Origin: Epilithonimonas xixisoli
GTDB lineage: Bacteria > Bacteroidota > Bacteroidia > Flavobacteriales > Weeksellaceae
Assembly: GCF_004365655.1 (NCBI RefSeq)
Contig: NZ_SOEO01000002.1
Location: 868,001-932,000, forward strand
Direction of reading: 5' to 3'
Length of the DNA: 64,000 bases
The translations under genes and the position numbers were made by a program. The notes below the pieces were generated by a model. It saw only the letters and a list, made by a program, of their open reading frames with translations, searched no databases and was not told where the DNA came from. Shown here piece after piece: positions 7,634-15,910 of the stretch; position 1 is the first letter of the stretch; the number at the start of each line of letters is the position of its first letter.

Positions 7634-10240
7634 CTATCTGTGTGTCAACCTCGGCTGAATCAACTTCGCCACCGTAGAAGTCCATCCAGTTTGATGGGAA
7701 GCTCCAACACCTCGGCCATTGTCGCCGTGGAAATATTCGAAGAACATAATGTAATCCTTGAAATGCGGGTCATTATTGAATTTATCAACACCACCGTTGA
7801 ACGCTCTGTTTCCGTTTTCGTCTTTTAGGAAAATACCACAAAGTCTGTCGCTGATGTCTTTGGAAACTTCTTCCAGATTTTTTTGAACGCCACTTCCTTT
7901 CGGATATTCAATTGTTAAAGCATCTCCGAAAAAGAAATGGAAACGCTGTAAACTCTCGACAATCAGGAAGTTAATCGGGAACCAAATCGGTCCACGCCAG
8001 TTGCTGTTCCCGCCAAACATCCGGCTGTCGCTTTCTGCAGGCGTGTAATAAACAACGTGCTCTTGGTCGTGAACGGTAAATCGGAACGGATTTTCTTCAT
8101 AAACTTTGGACATCGCGCGGATTCCGTAATCGCTCAAAAATTCGGATTCATCCACCAATCTTGTTAGAACTTTCGTTAGTCTGGTTTTTCTGAGAATACT
8201 CAAAAGGTGCTTGTTTCCTTCGCCTTCCACATACCATTGAGAAACGAGTTTTGTAAGGTCTTGTTTGTTTTTTAGAATCCATTCCATTCGTTTTTTGAAC
8301 TGTGGCAATTTCTCCAACATACTGTGTTCAACCACTTCCACCGCAAACATCGGAATCAATCCAACAATGCTTCGAAGTTTCAGACTCACACTGTCTCCAT
8401 TGGAAAGCTGAAGCACATCGTAGAAAAATCCGTCTTCCTCGTTCCAAAGGCCTTGTTTTCCATCACCGATATTTTCCATCGCTTCTGCGATATAAAGATA
8501 ATGTTCAAAAAACTTGATGGCCATATCTTCGTAAACCGGATTATGGATTGCCAATTCCATTGAGATACGCATCATATTCAGTGCGTACATCGCCATCCAG
8601 CTCGTTCCGTCGGCTTGTTCCAGATGTTCGCCTTCATTGAATTCCATATTTCGGTCGAAAGCTCCGATGTTATCCAGACCCAAGAATCCGCCACCAAAAA
8701 TGTTGTTTCCGTTGTAATCTTTCCGGTTGACCCACCAAGTGAAATTCAACAATAATTTTTGGAAAACCCTTTCCAGAAAGGCTAAATCCGGCTTTCCATT
8801 ATTTTTTTCATCAATTTTAAAAACCCTAAAAGTTGCCCACGCGTGAACAGGCGGATTCACATCATCGAAGTTCCATTCGTATGCAGGAACTTGCCCGTTC
8901 GGGTGCATATACCATTCTTTGGTCAGTGTAATCAACTGGTCTTTAGCAAATTCCGAATCAATCACACAAAAACTTACGCAATGGAAAGCCAAATCCCAAG
9001 TTGCATACCAAGGATATTCCCATTTGTCGGGCATCGAGATGATGTCTTTGTTGTGAAGATGCTCCCAGTCGCTGTTTCGGACGTAGCCTTTTCTTTGAAT
9101 CGGGAAATTTGGGTCGCCTTTCAGCCATTTTCCAACATTGTAATGGTAGAACTGCTTGTTCCAAAGCAAACCTGCAAAAGCCTGTCTTTGGACATTTCGC
9201 TCGTCCTCGTTTTCAATATCTTTTTGGATGTTCGCATAGAAATTATCCGAATCCTGCTTTCTGTGGTTGATGATTTCATCAAAATCCCAAAACGCATCCT
9301 CCATAATATGTGGAGACAATCTGAATTCGAAAACCTTGTTGCTGTGCGCTTCCACGATTTCCTCGCAATGCAAAGATGCTTTGGTTCCCGTTTTCTTAGG
9401 ATTAATCGTGTCTAATCCTTTCGTAATATATTGATTGATTCCATCTTTAAAGAAACCTTCCGTCTTCGGAAGATTGAAAAGTCTCGCTCTGTTCGTTTCA
9501 TTTTCACAAAACAAAGCGTCCACATTTCTGTTTCTGGAATATAACTTCTTGATGCTCAGACTATCGTGATGAATATCAATTTCACCTTGCTTGGAAAAAC
9601 CAAGATTCGCCTTATAATCATTGTAGCCCCAAACCCAATTGTTTCTGTACCAAACTGTTGGCAAAACTACGATTGGCGCAGGTTTATCGCTACGGTTATG
9701 AACATCAATCCTGATTAAAAAATCATCCTCGCCAGCTTTTGCATATTCAATGAAAATATCAAAGTATTCATCGTTATCAAAGATTCCCGTGTCAATCAGC
9801 TCATATTCCATCTCATTTTTGGAACGCTGACCATTCACATTGATGAGCTCCTCGTACGGAAATTCATTGATTGGATACTTGTAGACCATCTTCATATAGC
9901 TGTGAGACGGCGTGTTGTCCAAATAATAAAAAATCTCCTTTATATCTTCCCCGTGATTTCCCTGATGATTGCTCAGACCGAAAAAACGTTCTTTAATTCT
10001 AATATCTTTTTTGTTCCAAAATGAGAATGCAAAACACATCTGTTGCTTCTCATCCGAGATTCCTGCGATGCCTTCCTCGGCCCATCTGTAGGTCCAGGCT
10101 TCTGCTGTGTCGTGGCCTGTAAATCCCCACGCATCGCCGTTTGTACTGTAATCTTCCCGCACATTTCCCCATTGGCGATGGCTCACATAAGGTCCCCATT
10201 TCTTCCAACGCGGATTCCTCAATTTTTCTTCCTCGTTCAT
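7634..10240 (-). CDS. GH63-type glucosidase (MGH1-like glycoside hydrolase)
   Basis: An 868-residue protein of the bacterial glucosidase family related to GH63. Landmarks: N-terminal WGPYVSHRQWGNVREDYS (15-32), a beta-sandwich region to about residue 340, then an (alpha/alpha)6 barrel beginning with KWEYPWYATWDLAFH (406-420) and including PNGQVPAYEWNF (447-458), where acidic catalytic residues are expected. No signal peptide is visible, so it is probably cytosolic. Members act on alpha-glucosides (trehalose-like or glucosylglycerate-type substrates have been reported for relatives); the substrate here cannot be told from sequence. An SDR dehydrogenase lies upstream on the same strand, a pairing that may be functional but is separated by 433 repeat-rich bases. 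Confidence 0.85.
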   Translation of the reverse strand: MNEEEKLRNPRWKKWGPYVSHRQWGNVREDYSTNGDAWGFTGHDTAEAWTYRWAEEGIAGISDEKQQMCFAFSFWNKKDIRIKERFFGLSNHQGNHGEDIKEIFYYLDNTPSHSYMKMVYKYPINEFPYEELINVNGQRSKNEMEYELIDTGIFDNDEYFDIFIEYAKAGEDDFLIRIDVHNRSDKPAPIVVLPTVWYRNNWVWGYNDYKANLGFSKQGEIDIHHDSLSIKKLYSRNRNVDALFCENETNRARLFNLPKTEGFFKDGINQYITKGLDTINPKKTGTKASLHCEEIVEAHSNKVFEFRLSPHIMEDAFWDFDEIINHRKQDSDNFYANIQKDIENEDERNVQRQAFAGLLWNKQFYHYNVGKWLKGDPNFPIQRKGYVRNSDWEHLHNKDIISMPDKWEYPWYATWDLAFHCVSFCVIDSEFAKDQLITLTKEWYMHPNGQVPAYEWNFDDVNPPVHAWATFRVFKIDEKNNGKPDLAFLERVFQKLLLNFTWWVNRKDYNGNNIFGGGFLGLDNIGAFDRNMEFNEGEHLEQADGTSWMAMYALNMMRISMELAIHNPVYEDMAIKFFEHYLYIAEAMENIGDGKQGLWNEEDGFFYDVLQLSNGDSVSLKLRSIVGLIPMFAVEVVEHSMLEKLPQFKKRMEWILKNKQDLTKLVSQWYVEGEGNKHLLSILRKTRLTKVLTRLVDESEFLSDYGIRAMSKVYEENPFRFTVHDQEHVVYYTPAESDSRMFGGNSNWRGPIWFPINFLIVESLQRFHFFFGDALTIEYPKGSGVQKNLEEVSKDISDRLCGIFLKDENGNRAFNGGVDKFNNDPHFKDYIMFFEYFHGDNGRGVGASHQTGWTSTVAKLIQPRLTHR

Positions 10241-10309
10241 ATTTTTCTAATTATTTTTTGGATAATTATTCGTTTTTAATTTAGGAGCATCACGTTTCGA
10301 TTTCTGTTC

Positions 10310-10426
10310 CACGTTTCCAACCCGCTGTCCACTATATCTTTTTTTGCTACGACGATTTGTCATCCAAAAGAAAACTTTCTCAAAAGCAAAAAAAGGATGC
10401 CGTTCCCATCGGGGCTATGTTGAGGT
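10310..10426 (+). repeat. Long-hairpin intergenic repeat, copy A (117 bp)
   Basis: Nearly identical to 15639-15754 in the same orientation. It runs from CACG..CCAACCCGCTGTCC through CCATCGGGGCTATG to TTGAGGT. ATCTTTTTTTGCT near the 5' side is complementary to AGCAAAAAAAGGAT near the 3' side, giving a long hairpin with a roughly 45-base loop. No coding potential. Such repeats are frequent in intergenic DNA of Chryseobacterium-like genomes. Confidence 0.8.
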
Positions 10427-10444
10427 ATTTCCCTTCTTTCAACA

Positions 10445-10665
10445 GATAAATGATAGTTGATGAAGCATAAAGGATAATTGATAATCGATAAATGATAATT
10501 CCCCAAAATCAATTATAAATTTATTTTCCAAATTACCATCCGCTTCAAAAATCGATTCATCGAAACTTTGCTCTCTTAAAATTTCCTTCGCCCTTAAAAA
10601 TCTTTGCGTTTAAATTCCAGAAAAATTATTTTCAGCAAAAAATCATTTATCACCCATCATTTATC
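10445..10665. repeat. Imperfect inverted repeat flanking a 183-bp AT-rich spacer
   Basis: The 19-mer at 10445-10463 (GATAAATGATAGTTGATGA) and the 19-mer at 10647-10665 are inverted relative to each other, with 16 of 19 positions matching. The segment between them is AT-rich, contains more GATAATTGATAAT-like runs, and has no gene. With copy A of the long-hairpin repeat it fills the 433-base gap between the two minus-strand genes. It may be a miniature element or simple-sequence drift. Confidence 0.4.
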
Positions 10666-10673
10666 ATTCATAG

Positions 10674-11480
10674 CTACCCGTTATCCGCAAAACTCTCTAA
10701 CGTCGTCATTCCACCATCCACATAAATACTCGCTCCCGTAATGTAATCCGAATAATCACTTGCCAAAAATACGGCTAAATTTCCAATGTCTTCCGGTTGC
10801 CCGATTCTGTCATACGGAATCAGCGTCATCAACGCATCCAGAGATTTTTCATTATCCCACGCAGACTTATTGATTGGCGTCTGAATCGCACCTGGACAAA
10901 TATTATTCACACGGATTTTATCCTTCCCATATTCCTGAGCCAAAGTCTGCATCAGCATTCTCAGCGCACCTTTGCTGGAAGCATAATTCGCGTGTCCAGC
11001 CCACGGAATCGTCTCGTGAACACTGCTAATATTAATGATTTTCCCCAAAGCTTTCGATTTGTCATTCATCCCGCGTTTCAAAAATTCTCTGATGGCTTCT
11101 CGTGAACAAAGAAATTGTCCCGTCAGATTCACATCAATCACTTTTTGCCATTGCGCCAAAGTCATATCAATGAAAGACGCATCTTGTTGCAAGCCAGCAT
11201 TATTAATAAGAATATCTACAGTTCCATATTTCTCAATCGTCGTGTTGAACATTGCCTGAACTTGGTCTTCCTTACTCACATCACACTGAATAATAAAACC
11301 TTCGCCACCATTTTCCTCAATGGTTTTCAAAGTTTCCTCCGCTTCAGGTCGAGAATGTTCAGATGAGTGATTTATAATAGTAATTGCGCCGGATTTTGCC
11401 AAACTAATGGCAATTCCTTTCCCGATTCCACTGCTGGAACCCGTTACGATGGCGACTTGTTTATTTAGATTGATTTCCAT
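10674..11480 (-). CDS. SDR family oxidoreductase (glucose 1-dehydrogenase-like)
   Basis: A 268-residue classical short-chain dehydrogenase. Motifs: cofactor loop TGSSSGIG (13-20), CDV (66-68), NNAG (93-96), catalytic Ser in ISS (151-153) and YASSK (Tyr166, Lys170). The C-terminal region YITGASIYVDGGMT is typical of the glucose-1-dehydrogenase branch. The NHSSEHS stretch after the second strand suggests NADP(H) preference, as in Gdh-type enzymes. It lies upstream of the GH63-type glucosidase on the same strand, so the two could act in sugar or compatible-solute metabolism. The exact substrate is not determinable. Confidence 0.85.
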   Translation of the reverse strand: MEINLNKQVAIVTGSSSGIGKGIAISLAKSGAITIINHSSEHSRPEAEETLKTIEENGGEGFIIQCDVSKEDQVQAMFNTTIEKYGTVDILINNAGLQQDASFIDMTLAQWQKVIDVNLTGQFLCSREAIREFLKRGMNDKSKALGKIINISSVHETIPWAGHANYASSKGALRMLMQTLAQEYGKDKIRVNNICPGAIQTPINKSAWDNEKSLDALMTLIPYDRIGQPEDIGNLAVFLASDYSDYITGASIYVDGGMTTLESFADNG

Positions 11481-11577
11481 AATTGATTGTAAAAGAAATT
11501 TTAACTACAAATACTATACGCAAGTTCCGAGAAAATTTATTCTTAACAAATAATTATTTTAGAATTTTCAACTGAAA

Positions 11578-11610
11578 TTTGGAAAAAGTAAACTTTGTGG
11601 AGTATATTTG
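11578..11610 (+). promoter_or_regulatory. Bacteroidota-type promoter of the metX riboswitch transcript
   Basis: TTTG at 11578-11581 and TATATTTG at 11603-11610 (a perfect TAnnTTTG -7 box) are spaced by 21 bases, matching the -33/-7 consensus of Bacteroidota. The SAM riboswitch begins 33 bases downstream. Confidence 0.75.
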
Positions 11611-11642
11611 CAGTCAGAATTGTTCATTTACATATTGAAAAT

Positions 11643-11746
11643 GTTATCGAGAAAGGTGGAGAGATTAGACTCTGTGAAACCTTGGCAACCCTTCGGAAAC
11701 GAAGAAGGTGCTAAATTCTATCCCAAATTATTAGGGAAAAGATAAC
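11643..11746 (+). ncRNA. SAM-I (S-box) riboswitch
   Basis: The P1 stem GTTATC (11643-11648) pairs perfectly with GATAAC (11741-11746). The conserved core reads GAGAAAGGTGGAGAGA, then TGAAACCTTGGCAACC, then AAGGTGCTAA. P3 is formed by CCTTC/GAAGAAGG and P4 by TCCC/GGGA around AAATTATTA. This is the arrangement of the S-box leader, which binds S-adenosylmethionine. The first downstream gene is metX, so it controls methionine synthesis by feedback. No U-tract terminator follows P4. A hairpin covering the TTG start codon lies downstream, pointing to translational control. Confidence 0.93.
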
Positions 11747-11776
11747 CAAACATTTATTCTACATTTCCCCGTAGCA

Positions 11777-11807
11777 TTTTCAATTTTTTATCAGATAAAA
11801 TTGGAAA
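11777..11807 (+). promoter_or_regulatory. Start-codon-sequestering hairpin downstream of the SAM riboswitch
   Basis: TTTTCAATTTT (11777-11787) can pair with AAAATTGGAAA (11797-11807) in an 11-bp stem with one G-U pair and a 9-base loop. The metX initiation codon TTG (11801-11803) lies inside the 3' arm. The loop contains TTATC, complementary to GATAA of the riboswitch P1 3' strand, so ligand binding could change access to the start. Confidence 0.55.
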
Positions 11808-12748
11808 ATAAGTTACAACATCTTCAGACATTACATTTCACGACACAAGCCGGAAAGGCTTATGATATTCCATTAAGCTATCAGCTTTTTGGAAAAGAAC
11901 TGTATTCTGCTCCTATCATTCTGATAAACCACGCTCTCACAGGAAACTCGGACGTTGCAGGAGAAAACGGCTGGTGGAAAACCCTGGTCGGAAACGGAAA
12001 AGTAATAGACACAAACCGATTCACAATCATCTGTTTCAACATTCCAGGAAATGGTTTTGACGGCTATTTCATTGATGATTATGAAAACTTTATCGTTCAA
12101 GATATCGCCAAAATTTTCATCGAAGGTTTAAAGCTTTTGAAAATTGACAAACTATTTGCTTTAGTTGGTGGTTCTGTCGGTGGTTCCATTGGTTGGGAAA
12201 TGTTGGCTTTGGAAAATAATTTGGCAGAAAGATTTATTCCAATTGCTACAGATTTTAAAACGTCGGATTGGTTACATTCTCAATGTCTGGTTCAGAAATT
12301 CCTTTTGGAGTCAGAAGAAAAACCACTTGAAAAAGCCAGAGTTCACGCAATGTTATGCTACAGAACACCAGAATCTCTCAACTCAAGATTCAAAAGAGAA
12401 ACTGATTCCGAAAAGCAGATTTTAAAGTCCCACGACTGGCTCAACTTCCACGGAAACCGATTAAACGAAAGATTTAGTTTAAAAGCTTACAAGCTTGTCA
12501 ATCACCTTTTGATGAACATCAACGGAAAGGAAAATGAACTGGAAAACATCAATGCAGAAATCCATTTGGTTTCGGTGGATTCAGACCTTTTTTATCCGGC
12601 TTTTGAAATTAAAAACACTTACGATTTTTTACGACATAAAAACAAAAACGTTCAGTATCACGAAATCAAATCCATCCACGGACACGACGCTTTCCTAATG
12701 GAATACGAACAGCTGAACACAATTTTAACACCTCTATTTTTGAACTGA
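11801..12748 (+). CDS. metX: Homoserine O-acetyltransferase family protein
   Basis: A 315-residue alpha/beta hydrolase of the MetX family, which acetylates homoserine with acetyl-CoA. The oxyanion region INHALTG is at 42-48, the nucleophile elbow GGSVGG at 123-128 (Ser125), an acidic residue in VSVDSDLFYP, and the C-terminal catalytic His in HGHDAFL (His295). It is shorter than the usual 350-380 residues, as is common in Bacteroidota. No in-frame ATG exists upstream within the leader, so TTG 11801 is the best start; it lies inside a hairpin downstream of the SAM riboswitch. The stop overlaps the next start (TGATG), indicating coupling to the homoserine dehydrogenase gene. Confidence 0.9.
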   Translation: MENKLQHLQTLHFTTQAGKAYDIPLSYQLFGKELYSAPIILINHALTGNSDVAGENGWWKTLVGNGKVIDTNRFTIICFNIPGNGFDGYFIDDYENFIVQDIAKIFIEGLKLLKIDKLFALVGGSVGGSIGWEMLALENNLAERFIPIATDFKTSDWLHSQCLVQKFLLESEEKPLEKARVHAMLCYRTPESLNSRFKRETDSEKQILKSHDWLNFHGNRLNERFSLKAYKLVNHLLMNINGKENELENINAEIHLVSVDSDLFYPAFEIKNTYDFLRHKNKNVQYHEIKSIHGHDAFLMEYEQLNTILTPLFLN

Positions 12749-14286
12749 TGACAGACAAGAACGCAATTAATATTTATAGAAATAAAGCTTTGGTCAACTT
12801 CGAAGGGAAAAATTTCCTCGGACAAATCGGCGTGGATTCACGAATCTTCCAAGCTTTGAATGGAGGCGGAATCAGCGTTGGCGTTATTTCCCAACAAGCG
12901 ATTGAAAACGGAATTTCTGTTCTTGTGGACGAAGTGGATGCAGAAGATGCGGTCAAATTTCTGAAAAAAGAATTCGAGCAGGAAACTAAAGAAGGTCACG
13001 TTAATAATATTTATAGCATTGATAGTCTTAGTGTTATCGGATTTGTTTCGGATAATTACAATAAGATTTTATCGGAACTTCAGCGCAACAAGATTTATCC
13101 TCTATTATTAAGTCAAATCGCGTCTGCTGGAAGAGTCAATATTGTGGTAACTGAAAACCAAACCGAAATTACCAAAAACATCATCGAAACCGAAATCTAC
13201 GGAAAACCAAAAACCGTTCATCTCGCTTTGATTGGCCACGGAAATGTCGGCGGAACTTTGGTAGAACAAATCCTTGATTCAGCTTACGATATTCTGAAAA
13301 GAAAAAGAGTGGATTTGAAAATCGTTGCAATTGCCAATTCCAAAAAAATTGCTTTCAACCAAGCCGGTTTCGGAAGCGACTGGAGACAAAAAATCAAGTT
13401 TTCCCAAACAGAATCCAGCATAGAAAAGTTAGTTGAATTTGCTAAAGAACATCATTTGGAAAATCTGGTGATGGTCGACAATACAGCAAGCAAAGATTTT
13501 GTAAAACATTATCCGACCTTCGTTGAGAATGGTTTTGATGTCGTAGGTTCCAACAAAATCTACAACACTTTACCAATTTCAGAATACCGCGATTTCAGAA
13601 AATTATTAGAAAAAAATAAAAAGAAATATCTTTACGAAACCAATGTTGGTGCAGGTTTACCATTAATCGATACGATTAAACTTCTGCATCTTTCAGGCGA
13701 AAACATCACCAGAATCAAAGGTGTTTTTTCCGGAACCTTAAGTTATGTTTTCAATAATTTCTCTCTCCGAAATGACAAATATTCCGTAATCATCCGAGAA
13801 GCGATGGAAAAAGGTTTTACAGAACCAGACCCGCGCGAAGATTTATCCGGAAATGATGTGGCGAGAAAACTCTTGATTTTAGCAAGAGAGCTAGATTTGA
13901 TTAATGAATTTCAGGATATTAACATTCAAAATCTAGTTCCACAAAACCTGCTGGATATCAACAAAGACGAGTTCATTTCCAGATTGGAAGAATTAGATTT
14001 AGAATATCAAAGCATCAAAGAAAACCAGAAACCAGACCACGTTCTGCGCTACGTCGGAGATTTGCACGGAAACCTTCAGGAAGAAAAGGGAGAATTGGAT
14101 GTAAAACTTATCTCTGTTCCAGCAAATTCTGCACTCGGACAATTGAAAGGTTCAGATTCAATCTTCGAAATCTACACCGAAAGTTACGGCGAAAATCCAA
14201 TCGTCATTATGGGCGCCGGAGCCGGAGCAAAAGTGACTGCCCGAGGTGTTTTCGGAGATATTTTAAGACTGAGCGAAACAAAGTAA
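12748..14286 (+). CDS. ACT-domain homoserine dehydrogenase (ThrA-like without aspartokinase domain)
   Basis: A 512-residue protein. Residues about 10-148 resemble the paired ACT domains of bifunctional aspartokinase/homoserine dehydrogenases (GGGISVGVISQQ, SVIGFVSDNY). The NAD(P)-binding domain begins at LIGHGNVGG (161-169). The catalytic and substrate motif GFTEPDPREDLSGND lies near residue 355, and the enzyme ends with GAGAGAKVTARGVFGDI. The aspartokinase catalytic domain is absent, so this enzyme reduces aspartate semialdehyde to homoserine and may sense threonine or methionine-pathway products through the ACT pair. One-base overlap with metX places it in the SAM-regulated operon, supplying the MetX substrate. 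Confidence 0.88.
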   Translation: MTDKNAINIYRNKALVNFEGKNFLGQIGVDSRIFQALNGGGISVGVISQQAIENGISVLVDEVDAEDAVKFLKKEFEQETKEGHVNNIYSIDSLSVIGFVSDNYNKILSELQRNKIYPLLLSQIASAGRVNIVVTENQTEITKNIIETEIYGKPKTVHLALIGHGNVGGTLVEQILDSAYDILKRKRVDLKIVAIANSKKIAFNQAGFGSDWRQKIKFSQTESSIEKLVEFAKEHHLENLVMVDNTASKDFVKHYPTFVENGFDVVGSNKIYNTLPISEYRDFRKLLEKNKKKYLYETNVGAGLPLIDTIKLLHLSGENITRIKGVFSGTLSYVFNNFSLRNDKYSVIIREAMEKGFTEPDPREDLSGNDVARKLLILARELDLINEFQDINIQNLVPQNLLDINKDEFISRLEELDLEYQSIKENQKPDHVLRYVGDLHGNLQEEKGELDVKLISVPANSALGQLKGSDSIFEIYTESYGENPIVIMGAGAGAKVTARGVFGDILRLSETK

Positions 14287-14324
14287 AAGCAGGAAGTTGG
14301 AAGTCAGAAGCTGGATGTCCTCAA

Positions 14325-14371
14325 GTTCCATAGGAACGACCGATGTCACAGCGTTGGAATTTATTCCAACG
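14325..14371 (+). repeat. REP-like palindrome and hairpin between HSD and metZ genes
   Basis: GTTCCATAGGAAC (14325-14337) is a diverged version of the GCTCC(n)GGAGC palindromes. CGTTGGAATTTATTCCAACG (14352-14371) is a perfect 8-bp stem with a 4-base loop. Both lie in the 133-base gap inside the methionine gene row and may attenuate or process the transcript. Confidence 0.6.
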
Positions 14372-14419
14372 ATAACCAAAAATGGAACAACCAATTCCAA
14401 CCATTAGAAAAATTAAAAA

Positions 14420-15586
14420 ATGGAAAATCAAAATTTCGAAACATTAGCCATCAGAACCCAAACCGAAAGAACTCAGTTTGACGAGCATTCCACGCCTTTG
14501 TACCTCACTTCGAGCTTTGTTTTCGAAGATGCGGAAGATATGCGCGCGAGCTTTGCGGAGGAAAAAGACAAAAATCTTTACAGCCGTTTTAGCAACCCGA
14601 ACGTCACAGAATTTGTAGATAAAATCGTGAAAATGGAAGGCGCAGAATCCGGTTACGCTTTCGCGACGGGAATGGCTTCGATTTATTCCACTTTTGCGAC
14701 TTTGCTCAACGCTGGCGACCACATCGTTAGCTGTCAGTCGGTTTTCGGTTCCACGCACACATTGTTCACGAAATATTTTCCAAAATGGAATATCGAAACC
14801 ACTTATTTCAAAGCAGAAGATGCCGAGAATATTGAAAAATACATCCAACCAAATACAAAAATTTTATATTTAGAAACGCCGACAAATCCGGCAATCGAGA
14901 TTTTAGATTTAGATTTTTTTGGAAAAATCGCCAAAAAACATAACCTAATTTTCGTTGTAGATAACTGTTTCGCAACGCCTTACTTACAACAGCCGATTAA
15001 ATACGGCGCAGATATTGTCGTTCATTCCGCAACGAAACTGATTGATGGTCAAGGTCGTGTTCTCGGTGGCGTTGCTGTTGGAAAAGCAGATTTGATTCGC
15101 GAAATTTATTTGTTTGCAAGAAACACAGGTCCGGCGATGTCGCCGTTCAACGCGTGGGTTTTGAGCAAGAGTCTGGAAACTTTGGCAATTCGTGTCGAGA
15201 AACATTGCGAAAATGCGCTGAAAGTGGCTGAGTTTCTGGAAAATCATCCGAATGTAGAATTAGTAAAATACCCTTTCCTGAAATCTCATCCAAGCTACGA
15301 AATCGCCAAAAAACAAATGAAATTAGGTGGAAACATCGTCGCTTTCGAAGTCAAAAACGGCATCGAGGGCGGACGCAATTTCCTCAACCGAATCAAGATG
15401 TGTTCCCTTTCCGCAAACTTGGGAGACACAAGGACGATTGTCACACATCCCGCTTCCACAACACATTCCAAGCTTTCGGATGACGAGCGAAACGAGGTCG
15501 GAATCACAGCCGGATTGGTGCGTTGCTCGGTAGGATTGGAAAATATAGATGACATTATCAACGATTTAAAACAAGCTTTGGATTAG
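14420..15586 (+). CDS. metZ: O-acetyl/O-succinylhomoserine sulfhydrylase (trans-sulfuration PLP enzyme)
   Basis: A 388-residue Cys/Met-metabolism PLP enzyme. YSRFSNP (54-60) contacts the cofactor phosphate across the dimer, Asp181 in VVDNCFATP binds the pyridine nitrogen, and Lys206 in SATKLIDGQGR is the Schiff-base lysine. The length and GQGR signature fit the MetZ group, which makes homocysteine directly from acylated homoserine and sulfide. Because MetX in the same row is an acetyltransferase type, O-acetylhomoserine is the likely substrate. Cystathionine gamma-synthase is a possible alternative. It lies between the homoserine dehydrogenase and metH genes. Confidence 0.82.
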   Translation: MENQNFETLAIRTQTERTQFDEHSTPLYLTSSFVFEDAEDMRASFAEEKDKNLYSRFSNPNVTEFVDKIVKMEGAESGYAFATGMASIYSTFATLLNAGDHIVSCQSVFGSTHTLFTKYFPKWNIETTYFKAEDAENIEKYIQPNTKILYLETPTNPAIEILDLDFFGKIAKKHNLIFVVDNCFATPYLQQPIKYGADIVVHSATKLIDGQGRVLGGVAVGKADLIREIYLFARNTGPAMSPFNAWVLSKSLETLAIRVEKHCENALKVAEFLENHPNVELVKYPFLKSHPSYEIAKKQMKLGGNIVAFEVKNGIEGGRNFLNRIKMCSLSANLGDTRTIVTHPASTTHSKLSDDERNEVGITAGLVRCSVGLENIDDIINDLKQALD

Positions 15587-15611
15587 TGTCATCCTGAGCG
15601 GAGTCGAAGGA
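15587..15611 (+). repeat. TGTCATCCTGAGCG-type intergenic repeat
   Basis: The stretch beginning TGTCATCCTGAGCGGAGTCG right after the metZ stop matches, from memory, a widespread short intergenic repeat of Bacteroidota. Only one copy is seen in this window, so the call rests on recognition. Confidence 0.4.
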
Positions 15612-15638
15612 AGGAGCAACAAGTTTTCGGCTTCGAAT

Positions 15639-15754
15639 CACGATTCCAACCCGCTGTCCACTATATCTTTTTTTGCTACGACGATTGGTCATCGAAAAGA
15701 AAATTAAGTCAAAGCAAAAAAAGGATACCGTTCCCATCGGGGCTATGTTGAGGT
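15639..15754 (+). repeat. Long-hairpin intergenic repeat, copy B (116 bp)
   Basis: Second copy of the element at 10310-10426, same orientation, with only scattered differences. The complementary arms ATCTTTTTTTGCT and AGCAAAAAAAGGAT are preserved, which argues that the hairpin is the conserved property. It lies in the 315-base gap between metZ and metH. Confidence 0.8.
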
Positions 15755-15792
15755 TTTCTCTTTCAATCGACGATAAAAAAGAAATAAAGAAC

Positions 15793-15905
15793 GAATCCGA
15801 AGGATTCAATATCAGTAGCCGTAGGTGAAACCTATGGTAAATATGAACAAAGAAATCAGAACCCGACAGGGTTCAATATTAATAACCGTTGGTAAAAACC
15901 TATGG
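15793..15905 (+). repeat. Tandem double-hairpin repeat running into the metH start
   Basis: There are two units about 66 bases apart, each made of two hairpins. Unit 1 has GAATCCGAAGGATTC (15793-15807) and CCGTAGG..CCTATGG (15819-15837). Unit 2 has GAACCCGACAGGGTTC (15859-15874) and CCGTTGG..CCTATGG (15886-15905). The stems differ in sequence but keep pairing (compensatory changes), so structure is conserved. The last CCTATGG contains an ATG (15902) in frame with metH. Confidence 0.75.
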
Positions 15906-15910
15906 AAAAA

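Noticed and set aside
8843-9415. A 190-codon open frame on the plus strand opposite the glucosidase gene
   Set aside because: It lies wholly antisense to a well-supported GH63-type gene, has no recognisable domain and no promoter or coupling; it is a shadow frame.
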